Below, in pieces: positions 37,695-51,198 of a DNA stretch of 64,000 nucleotides. This DNA is from Albifimbria verrucaria. Taxonomy: Eukaryota; Ascomycota; Sordariomycetes; Hypocreales; Stachybotryaceae. The position numbers and the translations under genes are program-made. Every line of letters begins with the position of its first letter. Positions within the stretch are counted from its first letter, which is position 1. The notes under the pieces were generated by a model. That model made no database searches and had not been told where the DNA came from. It worked only from the letters and a program-made list of their open reading frames with translations. The stretch covers positions 3,596,001-3,660,000 of the forward strand of contig JAHREC010000009.1 in the NCBI GenBank assembly GCA_020081605.1, written 5' to 3'.

Positions 37695-38441
37695 GATTCC
37701 GATATCCTTTGATGACAGTTATTCATGTAAATGAGAGGTGATTAATACAATTACGCTGTGAAGTTGGGCCGCCATATGATATGTAGTAATTATTCATCAG
37801 CAGTGCCCGAACGTTTGAGAATCTTGGTTACTCAATTATACTATTTAAATCCATAAAGCGATCTCTCATATTGTATCTTAGTCGATAAAAGTGCGAAAAC
37901 CCGACACTATGGCGGGCTTGCGCAGTAACATTCAAGATCTCCACTCGGATCTACTGTTTCTAGAAGACTTGCCTCTGAAGCGTGGGTCCGACGCATTGCA
38001 TCTCGCCCGATGCATTGCATATCATCTGCTGAAGGATTGCGTTTCGGCCGAAGCAAACCATGCGGGCGATCCATGATTCCCACATACATACAGGAGCAGG
38101 TAACCAGTAAACCAGCTTGTTGATCAAATTGCCGAAGGCTATCGGATATAAAATCTTGGTAGAATAAATGTTGGCTCTGTTACTGGTTTCGTTGGAAAGC
38201 ACATATGTATCCGGCTGGATCCTTCTCTACTACCCACCTAGTGTGATACCCACGACCAAGTTCAAAAGGTGTGGCCAAATCATACGGCCAAGCTCATTCA
38301 CATGTCATTTTAGCTACAAAGCACCAGTTTCCAGAGAAAGAACGATCCCTAGAATGTAGCCAAGAAACGGGGTTTGGGAATTGCGTGTGAGCAGCAAACT
38401 CCTCCTAAAACATCTCTCATGATTTATAATGCTAGATAATG
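37695..38441. other. Intergenic P450 / regulator
   Basis: About 750 bp that should contain the P450 promoter and the 3' end of the upstream regulator gene. No gene or distinct motif is seen. Confidence 0.45.
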
Positions 38442-40854
38442 TTAGACCAACTCAAATTGTGTAAAATCTAAGTCACCACCCCTGTTCTGTTGTACATTGA
38501 AAGCCAAAGAAGACGACTCAGAAATCCTTTCATCGTGTGATGTACTGGAAAGAAGCTCAGCTACCCAGGTCTGACTTGATTGCTCTGATGACGCCCATTG
38601 CCCAAATGTGTTTTCTTCAAAGCTAGTCAAGGTTGAAAACGAGCTTGGCCATGATGAGTTCGTCCTAACACTAACGGGAGTTCCAGAATCTGACGAGCTA
38701 TTACTTCTGGTTGCCTTGGCAAAGAGTTTGGTCACAACGCGAGCCCCCAATGCCGCCATTTCACTGATTTGTGCAAGCATCTCTAATCGACGGAGAGCCA
38801 TCTCTGCCCCTTGAAGCACACTCTGTCGAGTTGGTCTATTCGCTCTCAGGCCCAGGAGGTCAATCGTGCTGGTATGCTCAAATGGGAGATCTCCATTTGC
38901 ACGAAGACACAACAAAGAACCGCAGCTTCGAATGTATTGAATATAATTCCCCGAAGCGTGTATGCGCACCACCAAGCATGGAATGCAAATTAGAAATAGC
39001 CTCGAGTTCTTTTAGTGCCGCCAGGGCTAACTTTTCTCTCTGGGACTGAAGCAACACCTGCTTATAGGGTGCCATAGCCGCAATATCAGTTGGCTTTAGC
39101 ATCAGCAGTGGTCGATAATTCCAACAAACGCTATCAAATATGGATATGTGCAAAAGCTGCCTCTGCATGGCAAGCTTGGTCGTGTGAGTGTCCCATCTTG
39201 TGTCTGGCTCGAGTGAGAAGGTCGAGGGTAGGGTATGAAAGTATTCGGTATAAAATCGTTCGTATCGTTCTTCGCCCTGAGTTGGATCGTATTTGCCATT
39301 ACGTCTCAGTCCAGCATTCCTCCAGAATCTACCTAGTTGAAGTTGCATCAATCGCTCAGTAAATATTTCGGGTGCGCCTGTATCGGTGCCGATATCACCA
39401 GTACTAGATAGGAAGCGCATTTGTGGTAAGGCATCCACAATTGAATTGTCTGGCAAAAATGGAACTCGATCGAGTTGCCTAGACAGATGGCTTGCAATTA
39501 TTTTGGTCAGCGATTTTCAGTCCCTCTTGAGACATGTCGTGTGCCCAAACTTACCTATCGAGGATGTAGAGATTACAATAAGTCCTACGGCGCATCTCCT
39601 TTTCCAGTTCAGTGAATCCTCCGTCTCCAAGGTTACTGGCTTCTGTATGTAGACCAACTTTCTGAGCTGCCTGGGTCGCGTACGCAATACCTTCCCAGAA
39701 CTTGTCTGTCCTCCCATTGCACGAAAACTTAAGAGCGGCGAAGAGACTGTGCTGGACCCGGGTTAAAGAACCTTTCCAGTCAAGCACGAGGCAAGCACTG
39801 GCGAGACTGTCGCCGATTTCACCACAGGTATCTCGGATTTCTAAAAGAGACATGCCATGAATGCTATCGACGGTGTGTGAGGGTGACGGGAGAAACTCTG
39901 CAGCATACGAACATACTCTCAGAATCAGGGCCCCAAACTCGACATCGGCCACAGAAAGCGGCCGTTCTTTGGTCCACCATTCCTGATACTGGACCAAGAA
40001 ACTAGGAGCATGCACAAACTGCTTTAGCCTAGAAGTCCCCGAGTTAGAATACCGAGAAAAGGAAGAGTTCTTGAATGCCGGCGCACCAGTTCACTTCCGC
40101 GACAAAATATTGTATCAGGAAATCGAGAATCTTGCGAGGAGGGATACGCTCTATATCCCCATCGATAGACTTAAGGCAACTTGACGGTTCGCCTCCCTCA
40201 TTTGTAGCTGCACTGCCATTTTCGTCTACATCCCACTATAGAGCACCATCAGCGGCTATCCATAACATTGAATGCGCCCACGGCTTCAGTGTGCATGGTT
40301 TCGGCAGGGCCAAGCAGAACGTAAAGGAGTGGTGAATAAAATGATTGGCATACTCACCACTGTCTTGAGGAGCGCCATTGTGTTGGAGTTGCTGTCCTCA
40401 AAATACCCGAATGATTTAGCAAGACCCGCGTGTGGGCTGCCATGCGGATCCCACATCCGCCCCGGTTCGTGGGTGTGTTGCGCCAGCAGGCTTGGCTGAT
40501 GGTCAGGCTGACCATCCTGGGGTAAGGAAGCACCACCCTCCTCCACGGGAACGGGAATGGGAGGTAGCGGCAACGCCCGCTCCAGATGTGACGATTGATC
40601 CAGCGGGGTAGGGTTGGGGTCAAACACACATTCTTCAGGCCTTCGACGCCGGTTACAGTTGTTGCAAGGATATTGGCGATTGCACTGTCCAAACCTGGTT
40701 AAAGCTAAGGTTTCTCTCCAGTCCAGCACTGGAATTAAGATGGCTCGAGGTGGAATGAGAGTATTGTTCATTGACATTTTGCACTTACTTTCTGTTTGCG
40801 TGTATAACAAGGGATACATGTTGAGATTGGACGCTTGCGCCTGATGTGCTGCAT
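38442..40854 (-). CDS. Zn2Cys6 transcription factor with fungal-specific TF domain
   Basis: A regulator of about 684 residues. The zinc cluster is split by the first intron: CIPCYTRKQK before it, then CNRQYPCNNC and a final Cys. The middle region (FVHAPSFLVQYQEWW onward, MRRRTYCNLYILDRQLDR) matches the fungal transcription factor regulatory domain. Introns by my reading are 40685-40788, 40236-40357, 40029-40086 (with a CTAAC branch site) and 39479-39554. The last exon needs two extra bases, one in the C run 38949-38952 and one near 38,846-38,900, to reach the stop at 38,442. Start taken at MQHIRRKRP, just before the zinc cluster; an upstream exon is possible. It lies between the P450 and PKS2 and is the likely pathway regulator of that locus. 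Confidence 0.85.
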
Positions 40855-42561
40855 CACGAACGGATGCTTTGAGTTCTGCGGTACCTCCTCCAAATCGCTG
40901 TCTCCCGTTAATGTTGCCCTGTAGGACGTATTGGCAAAGATTGGTTGAAGAAGTCCAGTTCCAAAACCTCGGCCACTCACGACCCTGGGGTTTCTCGTCG
41001 CCTTGCTTCCTGAGCTCTCCGTTTCTGAATCGCCGGCCGGTACAATATGGGATCAATTCACAATCTAACGGCCGGAGCCAACATGACTACCTTATACACG
41101 TGCCAGGGGCTCACGTTGGATGGAGGCTGGAGGGGCAGTGTTGTTGTTGCAATAGGATTCGGATACTGGTTGGTTACAGTCAACGAGCTCCCACTTACCT
41201 GGAAGGATGGCAATCTCCAGCGAAGCGTGGCACCCTTATTGCTCGTCCCGCATGGCCAAGGAAAGCAGGTAGGTTACAATATCCAGTGCAGATCAGCGGT
41301 GTCCCTGAGTGTCCTTGGCTAAGACCGAGATCCCAGACGTTTCGTCGGTTTCGAACAAATCAGGAAGCAGAATCCCTACATCGAAGGGCCTTCAGCAAAT
41401 GGAAGATAGCCTTATTGAGTGGGGAGACACGAATTTCTGGTTCTGGTTATACCAAGGTGACAGTGGACGTCATGCCTTGGTTGCTACACACCCTGAACAC
41501 GAATCATGCAGGACGGTGATTGCGCACATTAGCCAAGTGAAGCCCAGCTGCGCGCCACCCTTTGCAGGCATTACCGAGTCAGTATGAGGGGTACAAGGGC
41601 GGATGCAAAGACAACAAACAGCCTGCATACTTCCACTATCGTGGGTGGGCTACCTATGCCAGGCTTTTTGCTAGATGCAAATAAACTGACTATACGTCGA
41701 AGTGCTGGGTGTCTAGGATACTGGGCGTGAGTAAGGAGTATTCGATTATATAGGTACCTAGGGAGGTATTCTAGTTATGTCGATAAGGTACCTACTAGAT
41801 AGTGCACGTGGACTACCTCGATAGGGCACAGTTGCTACCTGGGGCGTCAGTGTGACAGGATAGGCATCCAACCTCCCTCCCTAGGATCCTGTCGTGTAAC
41901 TCTCTACCTGCATCATCATCACCACCACCGTCATCGCCGCCATAATTATTATTGCTTTTTGTCTTGGCTGTCAAGGCACTGACCTATGCATTATCTATGC
42001 ATCATCTCCATCTAGAAACCTACAACCCTCAGTCCCTCCCTCTTTACCTCGCCACGTAGAGGCTGGTGGTTGCTGATGCCATCCTGATAGGAAATTCTTC
42101 CAGCCACGGTCTAACGTTTGCAAATGTTATGAGGTCATTCCATGTCATGTCACTGAAATTATTGTATAGATCAGAGGTATGGCGAGGTGGGCATTCAACC
42201 ATCTTTTCGGCATTTTGGATTCCGAGGATCGCTGTGAAGCGAGTCCGAGCCGTGTCTGCATGCGAGCAGCGGCCTATGGCTTAATTATGGCCGATACTAC
42301 GGGCGATTCCTCCCAGATGAAGCACGCAATCGCCGACCCTCCTTTTCAAGGAGCCAGGGATTGCCCAGTGATCGACTCAATGCAAGACCTGCGGTAAAGT
42401 TTTCGCAGGTTGTGCGTAGAAGTGTCACCCTTTTGGCGTGACGGAGCACCGAGGACACTTTGAGATAACCATAGGAAATCACATTATTGACTGACTTCAA
42501 ATCTGACCGATCTACGCCTTTTCCATTGACTATTCTCTCATCAATTGAGGCAACCAGGAGC
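40855..42561. other. Intergenic regulator / PKS2
   Basis: 1.7 kb carrying the regulator promoter and the PKS2 3' end. Frames at 40,869-41,519 and 41,309-41,587 are antisense or short with no domain, and none is called. Confidence 0.5.
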
Positions 42562-45500
42562 TTATGCGCCTATAGCCTCGTCCACGATGCGTTGCGCAAG
42601 AGCATGGATCGAGGTCCGCGCATCCATCAGCTCTAACATGCTGATATTCTTCCCAAAAGCAACATGCAACCAATTTCGAAACTCTGCGGCCAACAAACTG
42701 TCAATGCCATGCTCTGCAACTGTTTCCGCAGGGTTCACGGCCGACAGGTCTATGAACAGCATGCCCGCCACCGATCCCCTGATGGCCTCTGTCACAAACC
42801 GGATTGTTTTGCCCTGCTCCTCCTTGGCCTTCTCCACACCTCCTTCTGCCATGCTGATGTTGGTGACAGCTATATCAAACTCTCGTCGGAGTTGCGCTGC
42901 AGGAGACTTGTCGGCCCCATCCATTTCTTGCGCACCTCTGGCACCTCCCGTACCTGTGAGATTGCGCCAGGCATCATCTAGGGCACGGAGCATGATGGAC
43001 ACACGAGCATCATGGTACCAACGCGGTATTGCTACCGACGAAGCATTTTTGTTCGCCTTGGTCTCCTCTTTCTTCATCTCTGCCAATACCGAGGGATCAA
43101 TCCCTGTCAGGATGTTGGCTTCGGACAAAGGATCCTGCAAGAGACCTGCCCACTCCCCGTTTCCACGGCTGCTCACAAAGGCAGGCTCTAGTGCGCGCAA
43201 TACCTGGCTTCCCGTGACTGTCTGGCCCTTAGCACGGACGAACAGGTTGACGGTTACGGCGTCCTGCGTCAGAGCGCCCAAGTCATTTATGAAGCCCAGA
43301 GACACCGTTGTGGCTGGCAAGCCGAGGCGTCGACGATATCGCACAAAATAATCCATCCAGTTGTTGGCCGCCATATATGTGCTCTGTGTAGGGAAAGCAT
43401 AGACCGTGCCAAGAGACGAGGTCATCACGAAAAAGTCCAGTGGCAGGAAGCAGTAGCTTCATGGAGGTTCTTATTTCCCACCACCTTGGCTGCAATGCCC
43501 TTGTGGAACATCTCTTGGGTGATTTTGTCGAAAGAAATATCTTCGTATGAGACGGCAAAGTTGACAATTCCTCGGACAGCAACGTCGGCGGATGCAGTCT
43601 GTACAGCCTGCAGCACTTGTTCCTTGTTGCTCACATCACAGGCAACTAACTGTACTTTGACCCCGTTGGCTGCTAACTCTTCCACCAGGGCTAGACTTTC
43701 ACGAGACGTGTTGCTCCCGCCGCTCCTTGACCAGATGACCATATCTCGCGCCCCACGCTCGCTCATCCATCTCACAATAGATCGCCCAAGTCCGCTAAGA
43801 CCACCCACGAGAATGTAGCGAGCGCCTGGGTCAAATTGAGCCAGCGGGACCGACTGATGTAACTTGATAATCGAGTTCGGATCCTGGTACGAGATGACCA
43901 TTTTACCAATATGAGTACCTTTGGAAAAACCGAGCAATGTCTGGTCAAGTTGAGAGATGCTCGAGACTGTGCAGGGACGGATGGGACCGATAAGACCAGC
44001 TTGATAATACTCATTAACTGACTGCATGAGCTCTCCACCGAGTCCAAGATCGCGCTCAATTAGGACCCCAGGTCAAAAGAAGTGAAGCTTGCGCATTTCT
44101 GGAAGAGTTCCAAGGCAACAGTCTTAGAGCTAGTCACGTCTAGCCGCCCAACATCAATCAGATGACCCAGCGGCGCCAGGGCCTTAATGGATTCGTGAAG
44201 CAGGTCCCCTTGTGCTGTACTGAGAATGACGTCGAATCCGTCATTCTTTGTTGCTTGAACCATACGGGAAATGTCTGCAATATCTCGTGAGGAGAAGATG
44301 TGGTTCGGTGGGATACCCATCTCATCCGTCAAGAATTGGGCCTTCTTGGCGGTGCCGGCCGTGGCGAAAACCTCGGCGCCTTTCGACTTTGCTAGTTGGA
44401 TGGCTGCAATACCAAGTCCTCCCGAGGCAGATTGAATCAGTACTTTCTGATTCTTCCTTACCCGTGCAACATGATCGAAGGCATATACTGCAGTCATGTA
44501 AACCAATGGCATCGTGGCAGCCTCAACAGAGTCCAGCCCAGGCTTGAGCTTCTGAGCCATAACCGCTGGTACCCGAGTGTAGTTTCCGAAATGACCCTTG
44601 CCCATTCCATAGACACGATCACCGATTTCAAGGCCAGTGACATCATGCCCTTTTTAGATACAATGCCGCAGTACTCGTTAGAGAGGTTGTTCTGGTCAAA
44701 TCGACCAGAGCAAAGGCCTAAATCCTTCCAGTTTAGGCCAACTGCTTCTACCTTGACTTCAATCCAGTCTCCAGGCAACGGCTGCCAAAGTTCAGTGTAG
44801 GTTCGGAAGTAGAGTGAAGTGAGGATACCCGGGGTTCCAAAGACAGCGCGAATAGGTCCTTGACTACCCAATGGTACCGACTTGATAGCCTGCTCGTCCG
44901 GAGTGGCTCCCGCTGCGTCTCCATAGCCTTCCAGATTGGAATCAGGCACAATGCGGCTTACCCACATACAGCCGTCTTGCCAAGCCAGTTCACGGTTTAC
45001 CTCACTTCCTGTAGCCTGCTGTAGAGCTTCTACTTGGTCTATCAGAACGCGGAGTAGCTCGTCTGCCTCGTGTTCTTCGACAGCAAAATCTTCAGCATCG
45101 ACGTCAATAGATAGAAATTCTCCAGCAGGGTTCTCCGATCCAAGTGTCCTTAATAGTCCAGCAACGAAAGCGCCATCTGGGTTACGGCCTTTCACTATAC
45201 CACAAGACGTAAGCCAGATCATGCTGGCGGTGTTTGCAGCCATGTGCTGAAAGAGACCAAGACGATTCTGATCTGCATCAAGCAAAAGATTCTCACCATC
45301 CAAGAAGGCGACCACACGAGAATTTGGTTCCAAGGTCTCCCGAACATTGTCAATTGGGGTGGTCTTGGTAGAAATCCCACGCTTCTCCATTGCCTTGGCC
45401 AGTTTGCCAAGTAACATAGGGGCACCCTTAGCACCATGAAGGAGGTGAATCACTGAGCTGCTTTCGGTGTTTTTATTTTCTTTTTCGGCATGCGTAGAGA

Positions 45501-48500
45501 TGATAAGAGTCAATCTCTCGCCATCAACCGCCAAGTGAACGCTCGGTACGAAGCCCGCCGATCGAAGATCTTCCTCCCATACAGCGCCGTCTTTGCCCTT
45601 GGAATTTTCAACAAAAATAAATTTTCCATCCTTACCCAGGAGTTTGTTACAGTTCACAAGCACTGGAACATTTTGTACAGCATCTAATAGGAGAACAAGG
45701 TCGAAGCTGCTGGCTTGAAAGCCCTGCTGGGATGGATCCTCAGATATGTCGAGAACGGAATATTTGACGTCAGAGAATTCGGGAGTGTACTCGCGGAGCA
45801 TAGAGAGATTCTCCTTCGAAGCGTCACTCACCACGAACTCACGGAACCTTTTAATCCTGTTAGGACCAACGAGAGTCTCGATGATTGCCCGCGTCGCCTC
45901 TTTGTCACTGCTTGAATTGACCACTAGCACCCGAAGATCGGGATTGGCATGGCCAGCGAGGTCAAAAATATTGTTCAGATGGAACGAGACTTCATTGCGG
46001 GCCTTGTTGGAAAGAACCGCGCTGAATTGCTCTTTACTGAATGTACGTATGTCCGGTCTCCAGACCAAGCGGGCATATGGGCTGGCAAAGGCCCTGCCAG
46101 CATGACCTCCTGAAGACAAAGTCTGCTGCTCGTTGTTTAAACTAGTGAAGCGCATATTGTCTACATCTAGGATGACGTCGCCGGTGTCATCCAGCATCTG
46201 CAGCTGGGCATAAGCGCCACGCAGACCACGTAGCTCTCCACGGGAAACGCCAGTGGCCCATTCACGCCCGCTCAGTCGGCCGTACTTAAACTTCATCTGA
46301 TTGAAGTGAATTGGAAGCTGAACGCTGGCAGTCTCTGCTTGTCCACCATTGCAAGCCATGAGACCAAGACGGATGACCAGATCCAAGGACGCCGGATGAA
46401 TCGGATAGCTTGATTCACCTCCTGGGAACATGCCGGCCGTCGTATTCAGAGCTAACTTGGCCGAGGCTATGTTCTTCTTTGGATCGGCAAGGATATCTGA
46501 GTAGCCTTGGAACGATGGTCCAAATTGCAGACCCATATCAGCAAAGCGCTTGTACCAGGTTTGGGCGTTAACAGCCCGCCCATCCATGTTGGTATCGATT
46601 GGAATAGCCCCTTCAAAGTCGGCAACTTCGACCTTAATACGACCAGAGCAATGCTCGGTCCATTGATCAGTATTGCGCACAACTGAGGAGATGGAGAATT
46701 GCCCCCAGCCTGGCGTCTTGGCAGTTGCACCATCCTCAAGCTCTAAGCTAAGCACAATCTCGATTCCATGATCATCTTCTGGGACCACAAGGGTCTTCTT
46801 AATAGACACGTTGCGCATAGTAAGACCCGTGATGGGGAGAGCATCTGGGTACTCAAGGTAAGCCTGCTCGGCAGCCACCATTGCCATGACAATGTGAGCA
46901 GCGCCGGGGTGCAAAACATGAGGCGGTACTCGATGGTCATCCAACCAGGGCAAATGTTTCAAGGTAAGAATATTGCGCCACTGAGGATGCAATTTTGTTG
47001 TACCAGGAATCTTTGATCCTAAAAGGTCGTGGCGAGGGACGTTACGGAGGCGGTAGTCTCTGCTCAAACGGCTTTCATGGTAATTGATAGGCCCATAAGT
47101 ATATTGATAAGGAGGTAGGTCGATGGCCATGCAGCCGTGTGCCAGAGCTCGTGCCCCATCGTCTATTATGTCGGCTGCGTTAACTGCCACTAAATCAACT
47201 GGAGCATTGAGGGCGAACATGGTTCCGGCAAGTTCTACAACTGATTTTTGAGCACTCTCGCCTCTCTTTAGTGACCCGATGTGGGGACGTTCTTGTCCAA
47301 ACTCTTCACAATCTGACCTACTGGGCTCTTGAGTGCTGGGTGTGGGCCAATCTCTACCAAGGCTCCAATACCTGCGTCTTCCATGGCAAGTAGTTTGGAG
47401 ACGGCAGCATTGAAGCGAACTGGAGACTCCAAGTTGGCTCTCCAATAGGATGCGGTTGCCTGGTCTCGGGACATAGTTGCCTCTTTGTCAGGGTGGACGG
47501 AAGATACCCAAGGAACGATGGGATACCTCTGAGATGCATCATTTATGCCCAGCTCATTGAGCCGCTGCCATCCAGCAGTGACAGCCTCAGCATATTCAAG
47601 GCCAAGGGGCAGCATGTGATGTGAGTGGTAAGCAAGTCCACCTGTGCGGAGCAATCTGTTGAATACCCCTTGCTCTGTAAGTTTCTCACTCATCTTTCCT
47701 ACCGCCTCACTATCACCAGACATGGTGATGCTATCGGCGGAGTTGATGGCGGCTATCTTAATCTTTTCCTCAACTCCATCTTGCTGTATGAGTTCCATTC
47801 CTTTCTCAGGGCTGACACCGACAGCTAGCATAGCACCCTCTTTTTGGTTCTTAGCGACAATGAGGCCACGATAGTAGGCCGCGGTGATTGCTTCGGCAGC
47901 GGTTATATAACCGGCTGCATATGCAGCAGCCATCTCACCTGACGAGTGTCCAGTGACGCCTGATGGCCGAACCGACCATGATGCGAGCAGATCGACCAAC
48001 CCAATCTGAAGGGCCGTGCATACGGTCTGTGATATTTCCGGAGCCTGAATAAAGTCCTTCTCACAGTTTCCAGTGAGAACATCAAGAATCTTCCACGTAG
48101 ATGGCTGGGGATTACAGAAAGAACATAATCTAGGTATGAGATGGCATCCCGGAACACAGCATATTCGATGAGCTCGGCGCCCATTGCATGCCATTGTGCT
48201 CCTGGCCGGTGAATACAAAGCCAAGACGAAGGGGCTGAGGCGAGGAGAAGATTTTAAGATCAGTTTCAAGAACAGAATCTGCGTTCACAGCCTCGTCCTG
48301 GCCAACGATGGAGAAGGCCTTGAGAGTGAAGCGTGAGCGCTTAGCAGCGAGAGTGTAGGCCACATCAGCCAGTGAGTGCCGGTGCAAGTCGCGGGACAGG
48401 ACATGAGCGTTTGCTTTAAGCGAGTCCTGGTTGTGGGCAGAGAATGGAAGCACGACTAATTTTCGAGTGCTTGCGTCGGCTGTCCGAACCGTGGTGGGTG

Positions 48501-50192
48501 CCACAATAATGGGGTGGTGCTGTACCGTCTTAGAGGAGCCATTGTGACCATTAGCATGACCATTGGCGTGGCCGTTGGTATGACCGTTGGTATTACCGTT
48601 GGTGTGGCCGTTGGTGTGTCCATCATGGCCATTCAAATGGTCCCCATTTACTCCGTTAGTACCATTGGTATAGTTAGTTCCGTTGGACCCGTTCAGTTCT
48701 TCAAGACGTTTGACAACTACTCCGGGCTTGACATATTCGGGGACATAGTTGTGGACGTGGTCAATTACACAGTGCCCGTTGGTGCCACCAAAGCCAGCAG
48801 ATGTGACGCTGGCACGCTTCAACTTATTCTCTGGCCATGGCTCGACTTGCGTGGCAACTCGAGCCTTGGCTTTGTCAAAGTCGATGCGGGGTTCGGATTC
48901 TTATACCCCAAGGTAGGTGGAATTGCACCGGCCTCAATGGCTGCCACGACTTTGAGGATACCAGGAAGTGCGCAGGCCCTTCAAGGTGACCAAGGTTTGT
49001 CTTGACTGATCCAACAATTAGACGATCCTCGATCCCACCGGGTCTTGATACTCCGAACACGTTTCCGGCAGCTGTCACTTCAATAGGGTCACCGACACGA
49101 GTGCCTGTTCCATGGCACTCGAGCAGCATAGTTTCCGACGGGTCCAGGTTGCCTGCATTCTTATAACTGGATAGATTCTCTTAGTAACATGTGGGAAATA
49201 TTTTGAGAAGACAAACTTACGCCTCTCTAATGACGACCTCTTGTGCAGCACCGCTCGGGTTAGTAATACCACCAGTGCGACCATTGGCATTAACAGCAGT
49301 TCCCATGATGAGACAACGTATAGGGAGCCATCCCGAATGGCTGTTGTAGTCTTTTTAGGTAAAGGGCGGCAAACCCTTCTCCTCGAGCATAACCATCGGC
49401 TGAAGCGTCAAATGTATGGCTCCTAGAGGTTGCGGATAGGGCACCGAGTTTTCCCATGGCGATGTGGCAGTTAGGATCCATAATCCAGTTGGACCCTGCC
49501 ACAATGGCCGAATCGCAATCGCCATTGCGAATGGATGTGATAGCTAAATGAAGAGCATACATAGCCGAGGTGCAAGCACTATTGACAAGCAAGCTGGGGC
49601 CCTTGAGGTTGAAGACATAGTGCAACCGGTTGGCCAACATATTGGGAAATGACCCAGTAGCTGCGTATTTGCCGCCGTAATCCCAGTCGCGGGTTTGGGA
49701 CACGTAGTTATCGAAGGATATATCTCCCACGAATACGCCAATGCGGGAGCCAGATACACTCTCCCACGTCTCTCCGGCATTCTCGAAAGCCTCGTAAGTG
49801 ACCTCTAGTAGCTTTCGCTGTGATGCATCCATAGTCTCCGCCTCGAGATCCGTAATACCGAAAAAGGCTGGATCGAATTGCCGAGGGTCCTCTTCGAGAA
49901 GAAAGCCGTGGCTGGCGACCGCAGTGCCAGGCCGCTCTGTGTTAGGGTGGTGAAAACCGCTGGCAGAAAAACGCGGTGCCTTGAACGGTCCATGGATGTC
50001 TCTTTGATCTTTGAGGAAATCCCAGAGCCCAGGCATATCGCGAATATCGCGAGCGCCTCCTGGTAAACGACATCCTGAGATTCATGTTAGCTCTAGCTTT
50101 TGGTAGTTTCGTTCTCTGAGAGGGAGAATTGGGGACATACCGATGCCAACAAGGGCAATGGGGTCGACCCCGGTTGATGATGGAGTTGACAT
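42562..50192 (-). CDS. Highly reducing polyketide synthase with cis-ER (PKS2)
   Basis: An iterative HR-PKS of about 2,506 residues. Order: KS (Cys in the unusual [10 protein letters not shown] near 180, His in [11 protein letters not shown] and TNLGHLEG); Asn/Gly/His-rich linker (about 460-515); AT ([12 protein letters not shown] about 711); DH ([12 protein letters not shown] about 1044); a methyltransferase-like stretch lacking a GxGxG SAM motif ([13 protein letters not shown] about 1382), so probably inactive; ER ([15 protein letters not shown] about 1884); KR (GGLSGLG about 2091, STYMAANNW); and ACP ([10 protein letters not shown] about 2457). There is no release domain, so offloading needs another enzyme or a spontaneous step. 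Introns are 50075-50140 and 49167-49220. Ten apparent 1-base deletions occur, near 49344, 49323, 48977, 48888, 48201, 48112, 47283, 44648, 44066 and 43446. Start at [16 protein letters not shown]. The product is unknown. Confidence 0.94.
48537..48700 (-). repeat. Tandem NGH/TNG-coding repeats in the PKS2 KS-AT linker
   Basis: About 160 bp of degenerate 12-bp units encode runs such as [20 protein letters not shown]. They sit between KS and AT, where HR-PKSs have a flexible linker, so repeat-number change would be tolerated. Confidence 0.85.
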
Positions 50193-51036
50193 GGCGTCTA
50201 TTGGTATAAATTGTATGATTTAAGAAACTGAAGCAGTGGTCAGGAAACGGCGGTATAAGGAGGTTTCAACAAGCTGCGGTTGTGGAGAGAAGGCAATCGC
50301 AGCACGGTTTGTATGCAAAGATATGCTGTATGCAACAAAGTCAGAACCAGGTTGTAGACCGTGGTATCAGTCGCAAGGGTCTAGATCCTGGAGTTTCAAA
50401 GGTCCCGCCTATGTGGATAATGGTCTTATTTCTTTGCCGGTGACAACTATGGAAGTTCTAATGCATATTTGAATGATTCGTTCTAGTCTGGCCGTGGCAA
50501 ACAGAGGTTGAGGATCGAACACCAGGCTCATCCTCAACTGCTGCCGTCTTCGTAACCGGAACGATGCCACGCACATCATCTGTACCATGTCGGCCGGCTA
50601 CGGCTCGTGTACAGCAGGAGTTTGGTATCTTGATGGGCGACACAGTCCACCATGTAGCTCCTTCCAGCGCCAAGACCGAACAGACCAATAGAGACTACGT
50701 CTTTGGCCAGCTCTGCTACATTGTCGGAGATCAGCGTAGCTGTGGGCCAGCGTACCTTGATCCTCCTGCTCAGAGTGAAAGTGTCAGTGGCCGCTCGAGG
50801 CATCGGGGCCGAGTATAAATGGGGCGAAGGAGCACAACCATTGACAGCATATCTAAGAAGCTTGGTTGCATCCGAGCTCCACTCCCTATACCACCTTGTG
50901 GTTACATTGTATCCATAGTTCTTCGGGCGAGGGGTTATTCAGAAAAGTCCGTCTTGCAACTCGCATCGACTCTGGCAACTCGTGCACGGGCCACAAGCAT
51001 TCTGAAGACAGATGTGGCTCGTGCGCTACAATCACG
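50193..51036. other. PKS2 upstream region
   Basis: About 850 bp between the PKS2 start and the hAT-related block. It holds the presumed PKS2 promoter. No CCTCCGAA octamer like that at PKS1 is present. Confidence 0.5.
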
Positions 51037-51198
51037 TTAATAGCAATAGCAGCGTTGGCACCAATAAAATCTTATGCGATAAGAACCGACAAGATATCGG
51101 TATTGGCAGTATTGCCGCTATCGCGATAATATTGCAATATTTCTTGGTATTTCAAGGTTTTTCCGTTTTCCTCTACAAGCATTCCTTTTTCTATAGAA

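Noticed and set aside
40029..40086. Frameshift in the second Zn2Cys6 regulator near the sequence VNW
   Set aside because: A 58-bp intron with GT-AG ends and a CTAAC branch site restores the conserved frame without any base change.
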